Of a DNA stretch of 64,000 bases, positions 1-7,846 are shown piece after piece; positions within the stretch are counted from its first letter, which is position 1, and each line of letters opens with the position of its first letter. Made by a program: the position numbers and the translations under genes. Source of the stretch: Microbispora bryophytorum (GTDB taxonomy: Bacteria > Actinomycetota > Actinomycetes > Streptosporangiales > Streptosporangiaceae). The stretch covers positions 1-64,000 of the forward strand of contig NZ_VIRL01000009.1 of the NCBI RefSeq assembly GCF_006874465.1. The letters are read 5' to 3'. A model generated the notes under the pieces. The model was not told the origin of the DNA. It saw nothing but the letters and a program-made list of their open reading frames with translations, and made no database searches.

Positions 1-1
1 G

Positions 2-451
2 GCGAACAGGAAGAAGGCCGTCGCCCGTGTCGCCCGCGCACACGCCAGGGTGACCGACGCGCGCCGGGACTTCGCGCACAAGCTCTCCACCCGGATTATC
101 CGCGACAACCAAGCGGTGATGGTGGAGAACTTGGCCGTGTCCGGTCTCGGCCGTACCCGGTTGGCGAAGTCCGTTCACGACGCGGGCTGGTCGCAGTTCG
201 TATCCATGCTGGAGTACAAGGCGGCCCGGTACGGCCGCCACTTCGCCAAGATCGACCGATGGTTGCCCTCGTCCAAGATGTGTTCTGCCTGCGGGGCCAT
301 CCAGCCGTCCATGCCGCTTGCCGTCCGGTCGTGGACCTGCCCGTGTGGGGCCGTCCACGACCGGGACGTCAATGCGGCGATCAACATCCTGGCCGCCGGA
401 CGGGTGGACAGGCTAAACGCCTGCGGAGGGACCGTAAGACCCGCCGCCTAG
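2..451 (+). CDS. tnpB: TnpB-type RNA-guided nuclease of an IS200/IS605-family element (5' end outside window)
   Basis: This is the C-terminal part of a TnpB protein, the nuclease guided by the element's own omega RNA. The frame is open to the left edge, so the N-terminus lies outside the window; the internal GTG at 50 is not a convincing start. Visible hallmarks are the VENLAVSGL segment (RuvC-like), the GWSQF...YKAARYGR block, and a zinc-finger region CSACG...WTCPCG. This is followed by the last catalytic block HDRDVNAAINIL, whose second D is the expected RuvC III acidic residue. No TnpA transposase is visible, so the copy may be mobile only in trans or immobile. The element's right end follows directly. 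Family assignment is firm; activity is unknown. Confidence 0.9.
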   Translation, partial: ANRKKAVARVARAHARVTDARRDFAHKLSTRIIRDNQAVMVENLAVSGLGRTRLAKSVHDAGWSQFVSMLEYKAARYGRHFAKIDRWLPSSKMCSACGAIQPSMPLAVRSWTCPCGAVHDRDVNAAINILAAGRVDRLNACGGTVRPAA

Positions 452-550
452 CGGAGGGCAGGACCCGGTGAAACAGGAAGCCACAGAAGTGCCGCACGCG
501 CGGCACAGGCTGAATCCCCAGCCTTCACTTCAGGCTGGGGAGCGCGTCAA
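452..550 (+). ncRNA. IS200/IS605 right end with 3' part of the omega RNA
   Basis: Just after tnpB there are two hairpins: GTGCCGC/GCGGCAC (489-495 with 500-506) and CCCCAGCCT/AGGCTGGGG (516-524 with 532-540). They are followed by the terminal GTCAA at 546-550. This arrangement is the usual right end of actinobacterial IS605 elements, and in TnpB systems the same stretch is the 3' scaffold of the omega RNA, with the guide taken from the flank beyond GTCAA. The 5' limit of the RNA is not visible and probably lies inside tnpB. Confidence 0.6.
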
Positions 551-1542
551 AGCAGGCTCTCGATCTCGGACAGCTCCTCGGCGGTGAGCGCCGGTGCGGC
601 CAGGGCGGCGACGTTCTGTTCGAGCTGCCCGACCGAGCTCGCCCCGATCAGCACGGACGTGATTCTCTGGTCGCGCAGGATCCACGCCAGCGCGAGCTGC
701 GCGAGCGATTGGCCGCGCGCCCGGGCGACCTTGCCGAGGCCGCGCAGGGTCTCCAGCAGATCGGGGGTGAGCCGGTCGCGCTTGAGGAAGTGGCCGATCG
801 CCATCCGGGAGTCGGCCGGCACCTCGCCGTCGAGATAGCGTCCGGTCAGCAGGCCCTGCGCCAGCGGCGAGTAGGCGATGCACCCCGCCCCGGCCCGCTC
901 CAGCGTGTCCAGCAGGCCGTCCTCCACCCAGCGGTCCAGCATGGAGTAGCGCGGCTGGTGGATCAGGAGCGGGGTGCCCAGCTCGCGCAGCACGGCGGCG
1001 GCCCGCTCGGTCTGCTCGGCGGAGTAGTTCGAGATGCCCACGTAGAGCGCCTTGCCGGAGCGCACCGCCGTGTCGAGGGCGCCCATCGTCTCCTCGATCG
1101 GGGTGTCCGGGTCGGGCCGGTGGGAGTAGAAGACGTCGACGTAGTCGAGGCCCATCCGGCTCAGCGACCGGTCGAGGCTCGCCAGCAGATACTTGCGCGA
1201 CCCCCACTCGCCGTACGGCCCGGGCCACATGTCGTAACCCGCCTTCGTCGAGATGAACAGCTCGTCGCGGTAGGGCCGGAAGTCGGCGTGCAGGTGGCGG
1301 CCGAAGTTCTCCTCCGCCGAGCCGTACGGCGGGCCGTAGTTGTTGGCCAGGTCGAAGTGCGTGATGCCCAGGTCGAAGGCCCGGCGCAGAACGGCGCGCT
1401 GCGTGTCGAGCGGGTGGCCGTCGCCGAAGTTGTGCCACAGCCCGAGGGAGATCTCGGGGAGCAGCACGCCGCTCCTTCCGCTGCGCCGATACCGCATGTC
1501 GTCGTATCGGGCGGGGGCGGGGACATAGGGGTGCGGGGTCAT
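547..1542 (-). CDS. Aldo/keto reductase (YghZ-like), C-terminus cut by the IS end
   Basis: This is an NADPH-dependent aldo/keto reductase, 331 residues, most like the YghZ / glyceraldehyde-3-phosphate reductase and Kv-beta-like group. The TIM-barrel residues FDLANNYGPP (Asp and Tyr), FISTKAGY (Lys) and FYSHRPD (His) form the catalytic tetrad, and VLIGASS near the end binds the cofactor phosphate. The ATG at 1542 is preceded by a GAAAGG box; an upstream in-frame ATG at 1593 lacks one. The protein ends at ...LSEIESLL, about a dozen residues shorter than relatives as I recall them. Its TGA stop at 547-549 lies inside the GTCAA terminus of the adjacent IS element, so the original tail seems to have been lost by insertion. 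Confidence 0.9.
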   Translation of the reverse strand: MTPHPYVPAPARYDDMRYRRSGRSGVLLPEISLGLWHNFGDGHPLDTQRAVLRRAFDLGITHFDLANNYGPPYGSAEENFGRHLHADFRPYRDELFISTKAGYDMWPGPYGEWGSRKYLLASLDRSLSRMGLDYVDVFYSHRPDPDTPIEETMGALDTAVRSGKALYVGISNYSAEQTERAAAVLRELGTPLLIHQPRYSMLDRWVEDGLLDTLERAGAGCIAYSPLAQGLLTGRYLDGEVPADSRMAIGHFLKRDRLTPDLLETLRGLGKVARARGQSLAQLALAWILRDQRITSVLIGASSVGQLEQNVAALAAPALTAEELSEIESLL

Positions 1543-1663
1543 TCGTGACCTTTCTTGCGCGACGTGGCCGGTGCTTGCCGCGGCCTTACTCAAGGACTAC
1601 CAGCAAACCGCACCTGTCAACGGCCCGCCCACCGCCCCCCCGGCCCGAGGCCCGCGCAAGCCC

Positions 1664-2305
1664 TCAGCGCACGCCCGCCGGGCGGAACTGGACGCTGATG
1701 CGGGCGCCGCTCACCTTGGCCGACTTCGGGATCGCGTGCTCCCAGGTGCGCTGGCAGCTCCCGCCCATGACGATGAGGTCGCCGTGGCCCAGCTCGTGCC
1801 GCAGCGCCGGGCCTCCCCCGCCGCGGGGGCGCAGCAGCAGCGGGCGCGGGGTGCCGACCGACACGATCGCGACCATCGTGTCCTGCGTGCTCCCCCGCCC
1901 GATGGTGTCGCCGTGCCAGGCGACGCTGTCCCTGCCGTCACGGTAGAGGCACATCCCGGCCGTGCGGAACGGCTCGCCGAGCTCCTCCTCGTAGTGGGCG
2001 TTGAGCGCGTCCCTCGCCTGGACCAGCACCGCATCGGGAAGCTCCTCGTCCTCCTCGTAGAACTTCAGCAGGCGCGGCACGTCCACGACCCGGTCGTACA
2101 TGTGCCTGCGCTCGGCGTGCCAGGGGACCGTCTCCAGCAGGCGTTCGAAGAGCGCGTCGGCCCCCTCGATCCAGTGCGGCCGGACGTCGATCCAGGCGCC
2201 GCGCTCCAGCGAGGTGCGCCGCACCGACGAACCGAGCGGGCCGACGCGGACGTCTTCGTCCAGTCCGGGAACACAGTCCAGCAGCGAAGCCTGAAAAGCC
2301 GTCAT
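1664..2305 (-). CDS. AlkB-like Fe(II)/2-oxoglutarate dioxygenase
   Basis: The 213-residue protein is of the AlkB family, which removes alkyl groups from N1-methyladenine and N3-methylcytosine in DNA or RNA by oxidation. The metal site is visible as WHGD (His and Asp) near residue 130 and the distal His in WEHAIPK near 190. The 2-oxoglutarate-binding Arg lies in GARISVQFR. The stretch between the two histidines has a glycine-rich insert (PRGGGGP). A TATGAT -10-like box (complement of 2312-2317) lies only six bases from the ATG, so the mRNA may be leaderless. No Ada-type regulator is adjacent. Substrate preference cannot be told from sequence. Confidence 0.9.
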   Translation of the reverse strand: MTAFQASLLDCVPGLDEDVRVGPLGSSVRRTSLERGAWIDVRPHWIEGADALFERLLETVPWHAERRHMYDRVVDVPRLLKFYEEDEELPDAVLVQARDALNAHYEEELGEPFRTAGMCLYRDGRDSVAWHGDTIGRGSTQDTMVAIVSVGTPRPLLLRPRGGGGPALRHELGHGDLIVMGGSCQRTWEHAIPKSAKVSGARISVQFRPAGVR

Positions 2306-2334
2306 GACGCCATCATATTAGAACATCTATTCGA

Positions 2335-2997
2335 TCATGTTGCGGGCAAGGAGGAGCGCCTTCCCAGCCGCCACAGCGCCACGGCCAGCCACACCGCGCC
2401 GAGTGCGATCAGCACGCCATGAGCGACGCGGATCGCGGGCGTGGCGAAGAACTGGGGGATGAAGAGCAGGAACCCCGCGGCGAGCGGAGCGGCGCTCCAG
2501 CGAGGGAGCGTCCCCGACCGCGCGGCGGCGATCGCGGCCAGCAGCGCGCCGGCCCCGAGCAGCGCGAGCCCGATCAGGAACATCGCGGCAGCCACTGGGC
2601 CGTACCGGAACTCGTCGGCCAGCGCCAGCAGGGACGCGTCGCCGTCCCGCACCGCCCTCGCGGCGATGACGTTCAGCCCGAAGACCTCCGCGCCGTAGTA
2701 CGGCAGGGTCAGCCCGGCGCCGATCCATGTCACCACGGCGGCACGCAGCGCGAGCGGACGGTCGAGCACCGGGTCCAGCAGCAGGTGCAGCCCGAGCACT
2801 CCCAGCGCGAGCAGGACGAACCCGGCCACCGCGAACAGGTGCGCCGCCATCCAGGCCGGCGACGCCATCGCGGCGGCCCCGGACAGCGACGTCTCGTCGG
2901 AGTACGGCCGGACCACGGGATACAGGACAAACAAGATCCCGGCCCCGAGAAAGGACAGGCCGGTCAGCCGGGCTCGGACAGGCAGGACGGAGGTCAT
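2335..2997 (-). CDS. Six-helix integral membrane protein of unknown function
   Basis: The 220-residue protein consists almost wholly of hydrophobic helices, about six, with short loops, and ends in a basic tail (RLGRRSS). I do not recognise a functional motif; it resembles the DUF4386-like/uncharacterised actinomycete membrane proteins in size and layout. The ATG at 2997 is preceded by GGGAG at good spacing; another ATG at 3009 is less well placed. An operator-like palindrome lies about 50 bases upstream (3050-3064), so it is probably under TetR-type control, but no such regulator is next to it. Confidence 0.7.
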   Translation of the reverse strand: MTSVLPVRARLTGLSFLGAGILFVLYPVVRPYSDETSLSGAAAMASPAWMAAHLFAVAGFVLLALGVLGLHLLLDPVLDRPLALRAAVVTWIGAGLTLPYYGAEVFGLNVIAARAVRDGDASLLALADEFRYGPVAAAMFLIGLALLGAGALLAAIAAARSGTLPRWSAAPLAAGFLLFIPQFFATPAIRVAHGVLIALGAVWLAVALWRLGRRSSLPAT

Positions 2998-3049
2998 GAC
3001 GGCTCCCATCGTCGGGACGGCGAACGGAGCCGGATCATCGCCCCGTTAC

Positions 3050-3064
3050 GAGAGCAATGCTCTC
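3050..3064. promoter_or_regulatory. Operator-like palindrome upstream of the membrane protein gene
   Basis: GAGAGC-AAT-GCTCTC is a perfect inverted repeat with a three-base centre. Sites of this form (AGAGC-N3-GCTCT) are commonly bound by TetR-family repressors. It sits 53-67 bases before the start at 2997, in an AT-richer stretch where a promoter is expected. Confidence 0.5.
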
Positions 3065-3088
3065 TTTACAGAACGACGATGTCAATAT

Positions 3089-3133
3089 GAACCCCTGCTT
3101 TCGCCGCTGTCCACGGGGCGAAAGCAGGGGTTC
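3089..3133 (-). terminator. Strong hairpin terminator behind the glycosidase gene
   Basis: Perfect 17-bp stem (3089-3105 with 3117-3133) and an 11-base loop. It lies 27 bases past the stop of the debranching-type glycosidase gene and before the promoter region of the membrane protein gene. Confidence 0.85.
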
Positions 3134-3159
3134 CAGGCCGCCCGAATCGACCGAGCTCG

Positions 3160-5268
3160 TCACACCACGTCGAGGTCGAGCCCCGGCGGCAGGCCGGTGA
3201 CGGTGGCGCGGCCCGCCGCGTCCACGGCGACGCTCACCTCCGCGCCCGCCACCCGCAGCCCCCGGGCCGCCAGCGCCCCGAGCGGCGCCCCGGCCATGGG
3301 CCGCAGCAGCACCCGCCCCGCCGGAACGTCGGGATACAGGCCCAGCGCGGCGTGCGCGATCGCCACCGCCGCGGCGGCCGACCACGCCTGGGGACGGCAG
3401 GCGGCAGGGTAGGGCATGGGCCTGCCGAAGCCCGGGTGCGGGCCGGCGCCGTCCCCGGCGTACAGCTCGGGCAGCCGGTAGCCGAACGCCTCCCCGGCGG
3501 CGAGCAGTCCTTCGGCGAGCCCGGCCGCCTGCGCGGCGAACCCGGCCCTGGCCAGCCCGCCGAGCACGATCGCGGTGTCGTGCGCCCAGATCGAGCCGCA
3601 GTGGTAGGACAGCGGGCTGAAGCCGCCGTCGCCGGACGACATCGTGCGCAGCCCGTAGCCGCCGCTCATCATCGGGGCGGCCAGCAGCCTCGCGACCTGG
3701 GCCGACTCCGCCTCCGACAGCAGGCCGGTGCCGAGGAGGTGGCCGATGTTGCTGGTCAGCGCGTCCACCGGCCGCTTGTCGGTGTCGAGCGCGAGCGCGG
3801 GGAAGCGTCCGTGCGGGCCGTCCACCCAGAACCGGGCCCGGAACCGCTCGGCCAGCGCGTCGGCGTGCGCGTTCCATCGCTCGGCGCCGGGGCGGCCGAA
3901 CGCGTCGAGCAGCGACGCCGCGTTCCTGGCCGCCTCGTACGCGTAGCCCTGCACCTCGACGAGCGCGATCGGCGGCTTGGCCTGGCTCCCGTCGCGGAAC
4001 CGGATGGAGTCGCCGGAGTCCTTCCAGCCCTGGTTGGCCAGGCCGCGGTCGGAGGTGTCGATGTACTCCACGAACCCGTCGCCGTCGGGGTCGGCGTAGT
4101 CCGCGAGCCAGCCGAGCGCGGCCTCCATGTGCGGCAGCAGCGCCGCCACCTCGCGCTCGGGCATTCCCCACCGCCAGGCGTCGTGCAGGAGGCTGATCCA
4201 CAGGGGGGTGGCGTCGATCGTGCCGTAGTAGGCCGCGGGCAGCCGCAGGCCGTTGCCCTCGACGGTGAACTCGTGCCGCCGCAGCTCGTGCATGATCTTC
4301 CCCGGCGCCTCGCCCGAGGCCGGGTCCACCCGCGTGCCCTGCCGCCGGGCGAGCACCCGCAGCGTGCCCGCGGCGAGGTCGGTGCCGAGCGGCAGCAGCA
4401 TCCGGGCGGCCCACAGGCTGTCGCGCCCGAAGAGCGTGAGGAACCACGGCACCCCCGCGCCGAGGAAGGTGTCCTCGGGAGCGCCGGTCTCCGCGAGCCG
4501 CAGTGACCGCAGATCCTCAAGCGACTGGTGCAGCAGCCGGGTCAGCCGCCGGTCGGCGGCGGTGACCTCGGGCTTGCTCCACTCCAGCGTCCTGGCCGGA
4601 GCGACGACGACGGCGGCGGGGTCGTCCACGACGACCTCCCAGCGCAGCGTCGCGGTCCCGCCCGGGGGCAGGAACAGGTCCCAGCGCAACCGGCCGCCGC
4701 CGCCGGTCTCCGCGCGGGCGTCCTCGCCGACGGCCGTGACCCGGATGCCGCCGTTTCGCCACGACAGCCCGCCGGGTTCCCTGTGGCCGGGCTCGGCCGG
4801 GACGGTGTCGCCGCCCGACTTGACCACCTCGATCGGCGCGAAGTCGCAGCTCAGCTCGACGGTGACCGATGCGGTCACGGCCACAGAGGCGGTTGAGGTG
4901 ATCTCGACGTGCTCGCTCATGCCGCGCGCGCCGACCACGCGGACGCGTTCGAGCCGCACGGTGGGGTCGGGGTGGGGGTCGCCGAGCCAGCGGGCCAGCG
5001 AGACGAACCGGGTGCGCCCGGCCTCCTCGTGGACGTGGCCGATGGCCTCGGGCTCGCGGCCGTCGACGAGCAGCCTCGCCTGCGACAGCGCCCGGTGGTC
5101 GGCGTGGAAGAGCCCCTGGACGCCGAAGGGGCGGATCTGGCCGTCAGCGCCGCTCAGCGCTCCGGTCGGCGCCATGACGGTGCCGACCAGCTCGTGCAGT
5201 GGCGGTTGCAGGCGATACGCCGTGGCGGCGAACTCGCTGCCCGGACCGGGCGTGGCTCCGACGAGCAC
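3160..5268 (-). CDS. Glycogen-debranching-type glycoside hydrolase (GDE N-terminal domain plus amylo-alpha-1,6-glucosidase-like domain)
   Basis: This 702-residue protein has no signal peptide and is expected in the cytosol. Residues ~10-200 match the beta-rich N-terminal domain of bacterial debranching-like enzymes (PFGVQGLFHADHRALSQARLLVDG). Residues ~250-700 form the alpha/alpha-barrel amylo-1,6-glucosidase-like domain, with FLTLFGRDSLWAARM, YGTIDATPLWISLL, NQGWKDSGDS and HCGSIWAHDTAIVLGGL. Such proteins trim alpha-glucans or imported oligosaccharides; the exact substrate is not known. The GTG start at 5268 has a GGAGGG box seven bases upstream. The gene is divergent from a LacI repressor followed by an oligosaccharide ABC importer, which suggests that it processes the imported sugar. 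Confidence 0.85.
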   Translation of the reverse strand: MLVGATPGPGSEFAATAYRLQPPLHELVGTVMAPTGALSGADGQIRPFGVQGLFHADHRALSQARLLVDGREPEAIGHVHEEAGRTRFVSLARWLGDPHPDPTVRLERVRVVGARGMSEHVEITSTASVAVTASVTVELSCDFAPIEVVKSGGDTVPAEPGHREPGGLSWRNGGIRVTAVGEDARAETGGGGRLRWDLFLPPGGTATLRWEVVVDDPAAVVVAPARTLEWSKPEVTAADRRLTRLLHQSLEDLRSLRLAETGAPEDTFLGAGVPWFLTLFGRDSLWAARMLLPLGTDLAAGTLRVLARRQGTRVDPASGEAPGKIMHELRRHEFTVEGNGLRLPAAYYGTIDATPLWISLLHDAWRWGMPEREVAALLPHMEAALGWLADYADPDGDGFVEYIDTSDRGLANQGWKDSGDSIRFRDGSQAKPPIALVEVQGYAYEAARNAASLLDAFGRPGAERWNAHADALAERFRARFWVDGPHGRFPALALDTDKRPVDALTSNIGHLLGTGLLSEAESAQVARLLAAPMMSGGYGLRTMSSGDGGFSPLSYHCGSIWAHDTAIVLGGLARAGFAAQAAGLAEGLLAAGEAFGYRLPELYAGDGAGPHPGFGRPMPYPAACRPQAWSAAAAVAIAHAALGLYPDVPAGRVLLRPMAGAPLGALAARGLRVAGAEVSVAVDAAGRATVTGLPPGLDLDVV

Positions 5269-5385
5269 CGATGGGCCCTCCTGGATCGAATCGTCCCGGC
5301 CTTGACCTTGACATGTGGTCGCCGGGGGTGCACATTGCGAAACATTCAGTTTATTTTGATCGATCTAATCATGCCTTACTCCTCC

Positions 5386-5397
5386 TTGAACGTTCAA
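5386..5397. promoter_or_regulatory. LacI-type operator between the glycosidase and lacI genes
   Basis: TTGAACGTTCAA is a perfect 12-bp palindrome with the central CG usual for LacI-family sites, 20 bases before the lacI start. A second, imperfect CG-centred site is at 5358-5365 (GATCGATC). The pair would let the repressor control both divergent transcripts. Confidence 0.65.
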
Positions 5398-5416
5398 ACC
5401 CCCAGAAGGGCGGATC

Positions 5417-6472
5417 ATGACCGAAAAGGTGACAATCGGCGATGTAGCCCGGCTCGCCGGCGTATCACGCCAGACGGTCTCGAACGCCCTGAACAGCCCG
5501 GATATCGTCCGCGAGGAGACCAGGCAGCGGGTGCTGCGGGCGGTTGAGCAACTGGGCTACCGGGTCAACCAGGCCGCCCGCCAGATGCGTACGGGCCGGT
5601 CCCGGCTGATCGCCATCCGGATCGAGCCCGACCGCGACGGCATCAACGGCTCGGTGCTCGACCGCTTCCTGCACGGCCTGACCGAATCGGCCGCGCGGTC
5701 CGGCTACCGGGTGCTGCTCTACACGGCGGACGACGACCAGGCCGAGGTCGACACGTTCGAGGACCTGCTCGGCGCGTACGAGCCGGACGCGTTCGTGCTG
5801 ACCAGCACCCACCACGGCGACCTGCGCACCGCCTGGCTGCTGGACCACAAGGTGCCGTTCGTCACCTTCGGACGCCCCTGGAGCGCGGACTCCGCGAGTG
5901 CTTCGCATGCGTGGGTGGACGTGGACGGAGCGGCCGGCACGGCCGCGGCCACCCGTCACCTGCTCGACGCGGGCCATCGCGTGATCGGCTTCCTCGGCTG
6001 GCCGTCCGGCTCCGGGGTCGGCGACGACCGCCGCGAGGGCTGGGCGCGCACGCTCGCCGCGGCGGGCGTCGACCCCGCCGGCCTGAGCCGGGCCACCAGC
6101 GACGGGGTGGCCGACGGCGAGAAGGCCGCCCACGACCTGCTGCGGTCGGACCTCGGGGTGACCGCGCTCGTCTGCGTCAGCGACTCGCTCGCGCTCGGCG
6201 CGCTGCACGCCGCCCGCTCCCCCGGCCTCGCCTGGCAGCCCGGCAGGGGGCCCGGGGGCGGCGCGGCGGAACGACCGGTCGCGGTGATCGGCTTCGACGA
6301 CACGCCGGTGGCCAAGGCCGTCGGCCTGACCAGCCTGAGCCAGCCGCTGGCACAGGCCGCCGCGCACTGCGTGGCGCTCCTCACCACACTCCTCGACGGC
6401 CAGGCGGACCCCGGCGAACCGCCGGCGAACGTGCTGCTCGAACCCTCGCTGGTCGTCCGCCAGTCGGCGTGA
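5417..6472 (+). CDS. LacI-family transcriptional repressor of the sugar locus
   Basis: This 351-residue regulator begins with a canonical LacI helix-turn-helix and hinge (VTIGDVARLAGVSRQTVSNALN, then RVLRAVEQLGYRVNQAARQMRTG). A periplasmic-binding-protein-like effector domain covers ~60-345, including VIGFDDTPVAKAVGLTSLSQP. The ATG at 5417 follows an AGGG box. It is divergent from the glycosidase and 40 bases ahead of the binding-protein gene, so it is probably both autoregulated and co-transcribed with the importer. The effector is likely the imported sugar or a derivative. Confidence 0.93.
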   Translation: MTEKVTIGDVARLAGVSRQTVSNALNSPDIVREETRQRVLRAVEQLGYRVNQAARQMRTGRSRLIAIRIEPDRDGINGSVLDRFLHGLTESAARSGYRVLLYTADDDQAEVDTFEDLLGAYEPDAFVLTSTHHGDLRTAWLLDHKVPFVTFGRPWSADSASASHAWVDVDGAAGTAAATRHLLDAGHRVIGFLGWPSGSGVGDDRREGWARTLAAAGVDPAGLSRATSDGVADGEKAAHDLLRSDLGVTALVCVSDSLALGALHAARSPGLAWQPGRGPGGGAAERPVAVIGFDDTPVAKAVGLTSLSQPLAQAAAHCVALLTTLLDGQADPGEPPANVLLEPSLVVRQSA

Positions 6473-6512
6473 ACCGGCGCGTCCTCCCCCTCAACGAAGA
6501 TCGGGAATGCTC

Positions 6513-7760
6513 ATGAAGAACAGAACCGTGCGGACGGCGGTGCTCGGCGCCGCCTGCGCCGTGCTCCTTTCCTCGGCCGCCTGCGGCAGCGGTTTCGACG
6601 ACGACAAGGCGGCCGCTCCCGCCCAGCAGAGCGGCGGCCCAGCCGATTTGCAGATCCTCATCGGCTCCTCGGGCGACGCGGAGACCACCGCGGTGAAGGA
6701 CGCCGCCGCGGCCTGGGCGAAGAAGTCCGGCTCGACGGCGACCGTGACCCCGGCGCAGGACCTCGCCCAGCAGCTCGGCCAGGCGTTCGCGGGCGACAAC
6801 CCGCCCGACGTGTTCTACGTGGACGCCTCCCGGTTCGCCGACTACGCGAGCGTGGGCGCGCTGGAGCCGTACGCCGGCAAGCTGTCCGGGGCGTCGGACT
6901 TCTACCCGAGCCTGCGCACCACGTTCACCTACGACGGCACGTTCTACTGCGCGCCGAAGGACTTCTCCACCCTCGCCCTGGTGATCAACGACGATCTGTG
7001 GGCCAAGGCCGGGCTGGGCGAGGGCGACGTGCCGACGACCTGGGACCAGCTCACCGCGGTGAGCGAGAAGCTCAAGGCCGAGGGCGTCACGCCGCTCGCG
7101 ATCGCCGACACCCGCGACCGGGTCGGCGCGTTCCTGGTGCAGGCGGGCGGCTGGATCACCAGCCCCGACGGCAAGCAGGCGACGGCGGACAGCCCGGAGA
7201 ACCTCAAGGCCCTGCAGTACGTCCAGTCGCTGCTCAAGGAAAAGCTCGCCCAGTTCCCGAGCCAGCTCGACGCGGGCTGGGGCGGTGAGGCCTTCGGCAA
7301 GGGCAAGGCCGCGATGACCGTCGAGGGCAACTGGATCAAGGGCGCGCTGAAGGCGGACTTCCCCGACGTGAAGTACAGCGTGCACGAGCTTCCGGCCGGC
7401 CCCAAGGGCAAGGGCACGCTGTCGTTCACCAACTGCTGGGGCATCTCCTCGAAGAGCAAGTACAAGCAGCAGGCGATCGACTTCGTCGAGGCGATGACCA
7501 CCGTCGACCAGCAGATGGCCTTCGCCCGGGCCTTCGGGGTCATGCCCTCGCGGCAGTCGGCGAAGGACGTCTACACCAAGGAGTTCCCCGCCGACGGCCC
7601 GTTCGTGAACGGCGCCGACTACGCCCAGGGCCCGGTCAACGCGGCGAAGATGGACAGCGTCCTGGCCGACCTCGACACCGGCATCCAGAAGCTCGCCTCC
7701 AGCGACCCGAAGGCGCTGCTGGAGCGCGTGCAGAAGAACACCCAGGCCGCCCTCGGCTGA
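6513..7760 (+). CDS. Sugar ABC importer, extracellular binding lipoprotein
   Basis: This is a 415-residue solute-binding protein of the carbohydrate ABC family (CUT1 type). A lipoprotein signal (MKNRTVRTAVLGAACAV... with lipobox SAAC) anchors it outside the membrane. The mature part has the family pattern: LQILIGSSGDAETTAVKDAA, NPPDVFYVDASRFADY, FTNCWGISSKSKYKQQAIDFVE. The ATG at 6513 has GGGA seven bases upstream; an in-frame ATG at 6507 lacks spacing. The gene is first in an operon with two permease genes and has no ATPase gene, as is usual for CUT1 systems that share an MsiK-type ATPase. The likely ligand is an oligosaccharide, not further specified. Confidence 0.93.
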   Translation: MKNRTVRTAVLGAACAVLLSSAACGSGFDDDKAAAPAQQSGGPADLQILIGSSGDAETTAVKDAAAAWAKKSGSTATVTPAQDLAQQLGQAFAGDNPPDVFYVDASRFADYASVGALEPYAGKLSGASDFYPSLRTTFTYDGTFYCAPKDFSTLALVINDDLWAKAGLGEGDVPTTWDQLTAVSEKLKAEGVTPLAIADTRDRVGAFLVQAGGWITSPDGKQATADSPENLKALQYVQSLLKEKLAQFPSQLDAGWGGEAFGKGKAAMTVEGNWIKGALKADFPDVKYSVHELPAGPKGKGTLSFTNCWGISSKSKYKQQAIDFVEAMTTVDQQMAFARAFGVMPSRQSAKDVYTKEFPADGPFVNGADYAQGPVNAAKMDSVLADLDTGIQKLASSDPKALLERVQKNTQAALG

Positions 7761-7825
7761 CGCAAGAGCTGACGCGAGAGCTGACGCGAGACGGTGCGGG
7801 TCCCGGCCGGTCACGGCCGGGACCC
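7756..7825 (+). repeat. Three 12-bp direct repeats followed by a GC hairpin between binding-protein and permease genes
   Basis: Three copies of GCTGACGCRAGA (7756-7791) start within the stop codon. They are followed by a perfect 12-bp stem (7798-7809 with 7814-7825, loop GTCA). A hairpin here probably stabilises the binding-protein message or attenuates read-through, so that the binding protein is made in excess over the permeases. Confidence 0.6.
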
Positions 7826-7846
7826 CGCCGACCGGAAGGAGTGACC

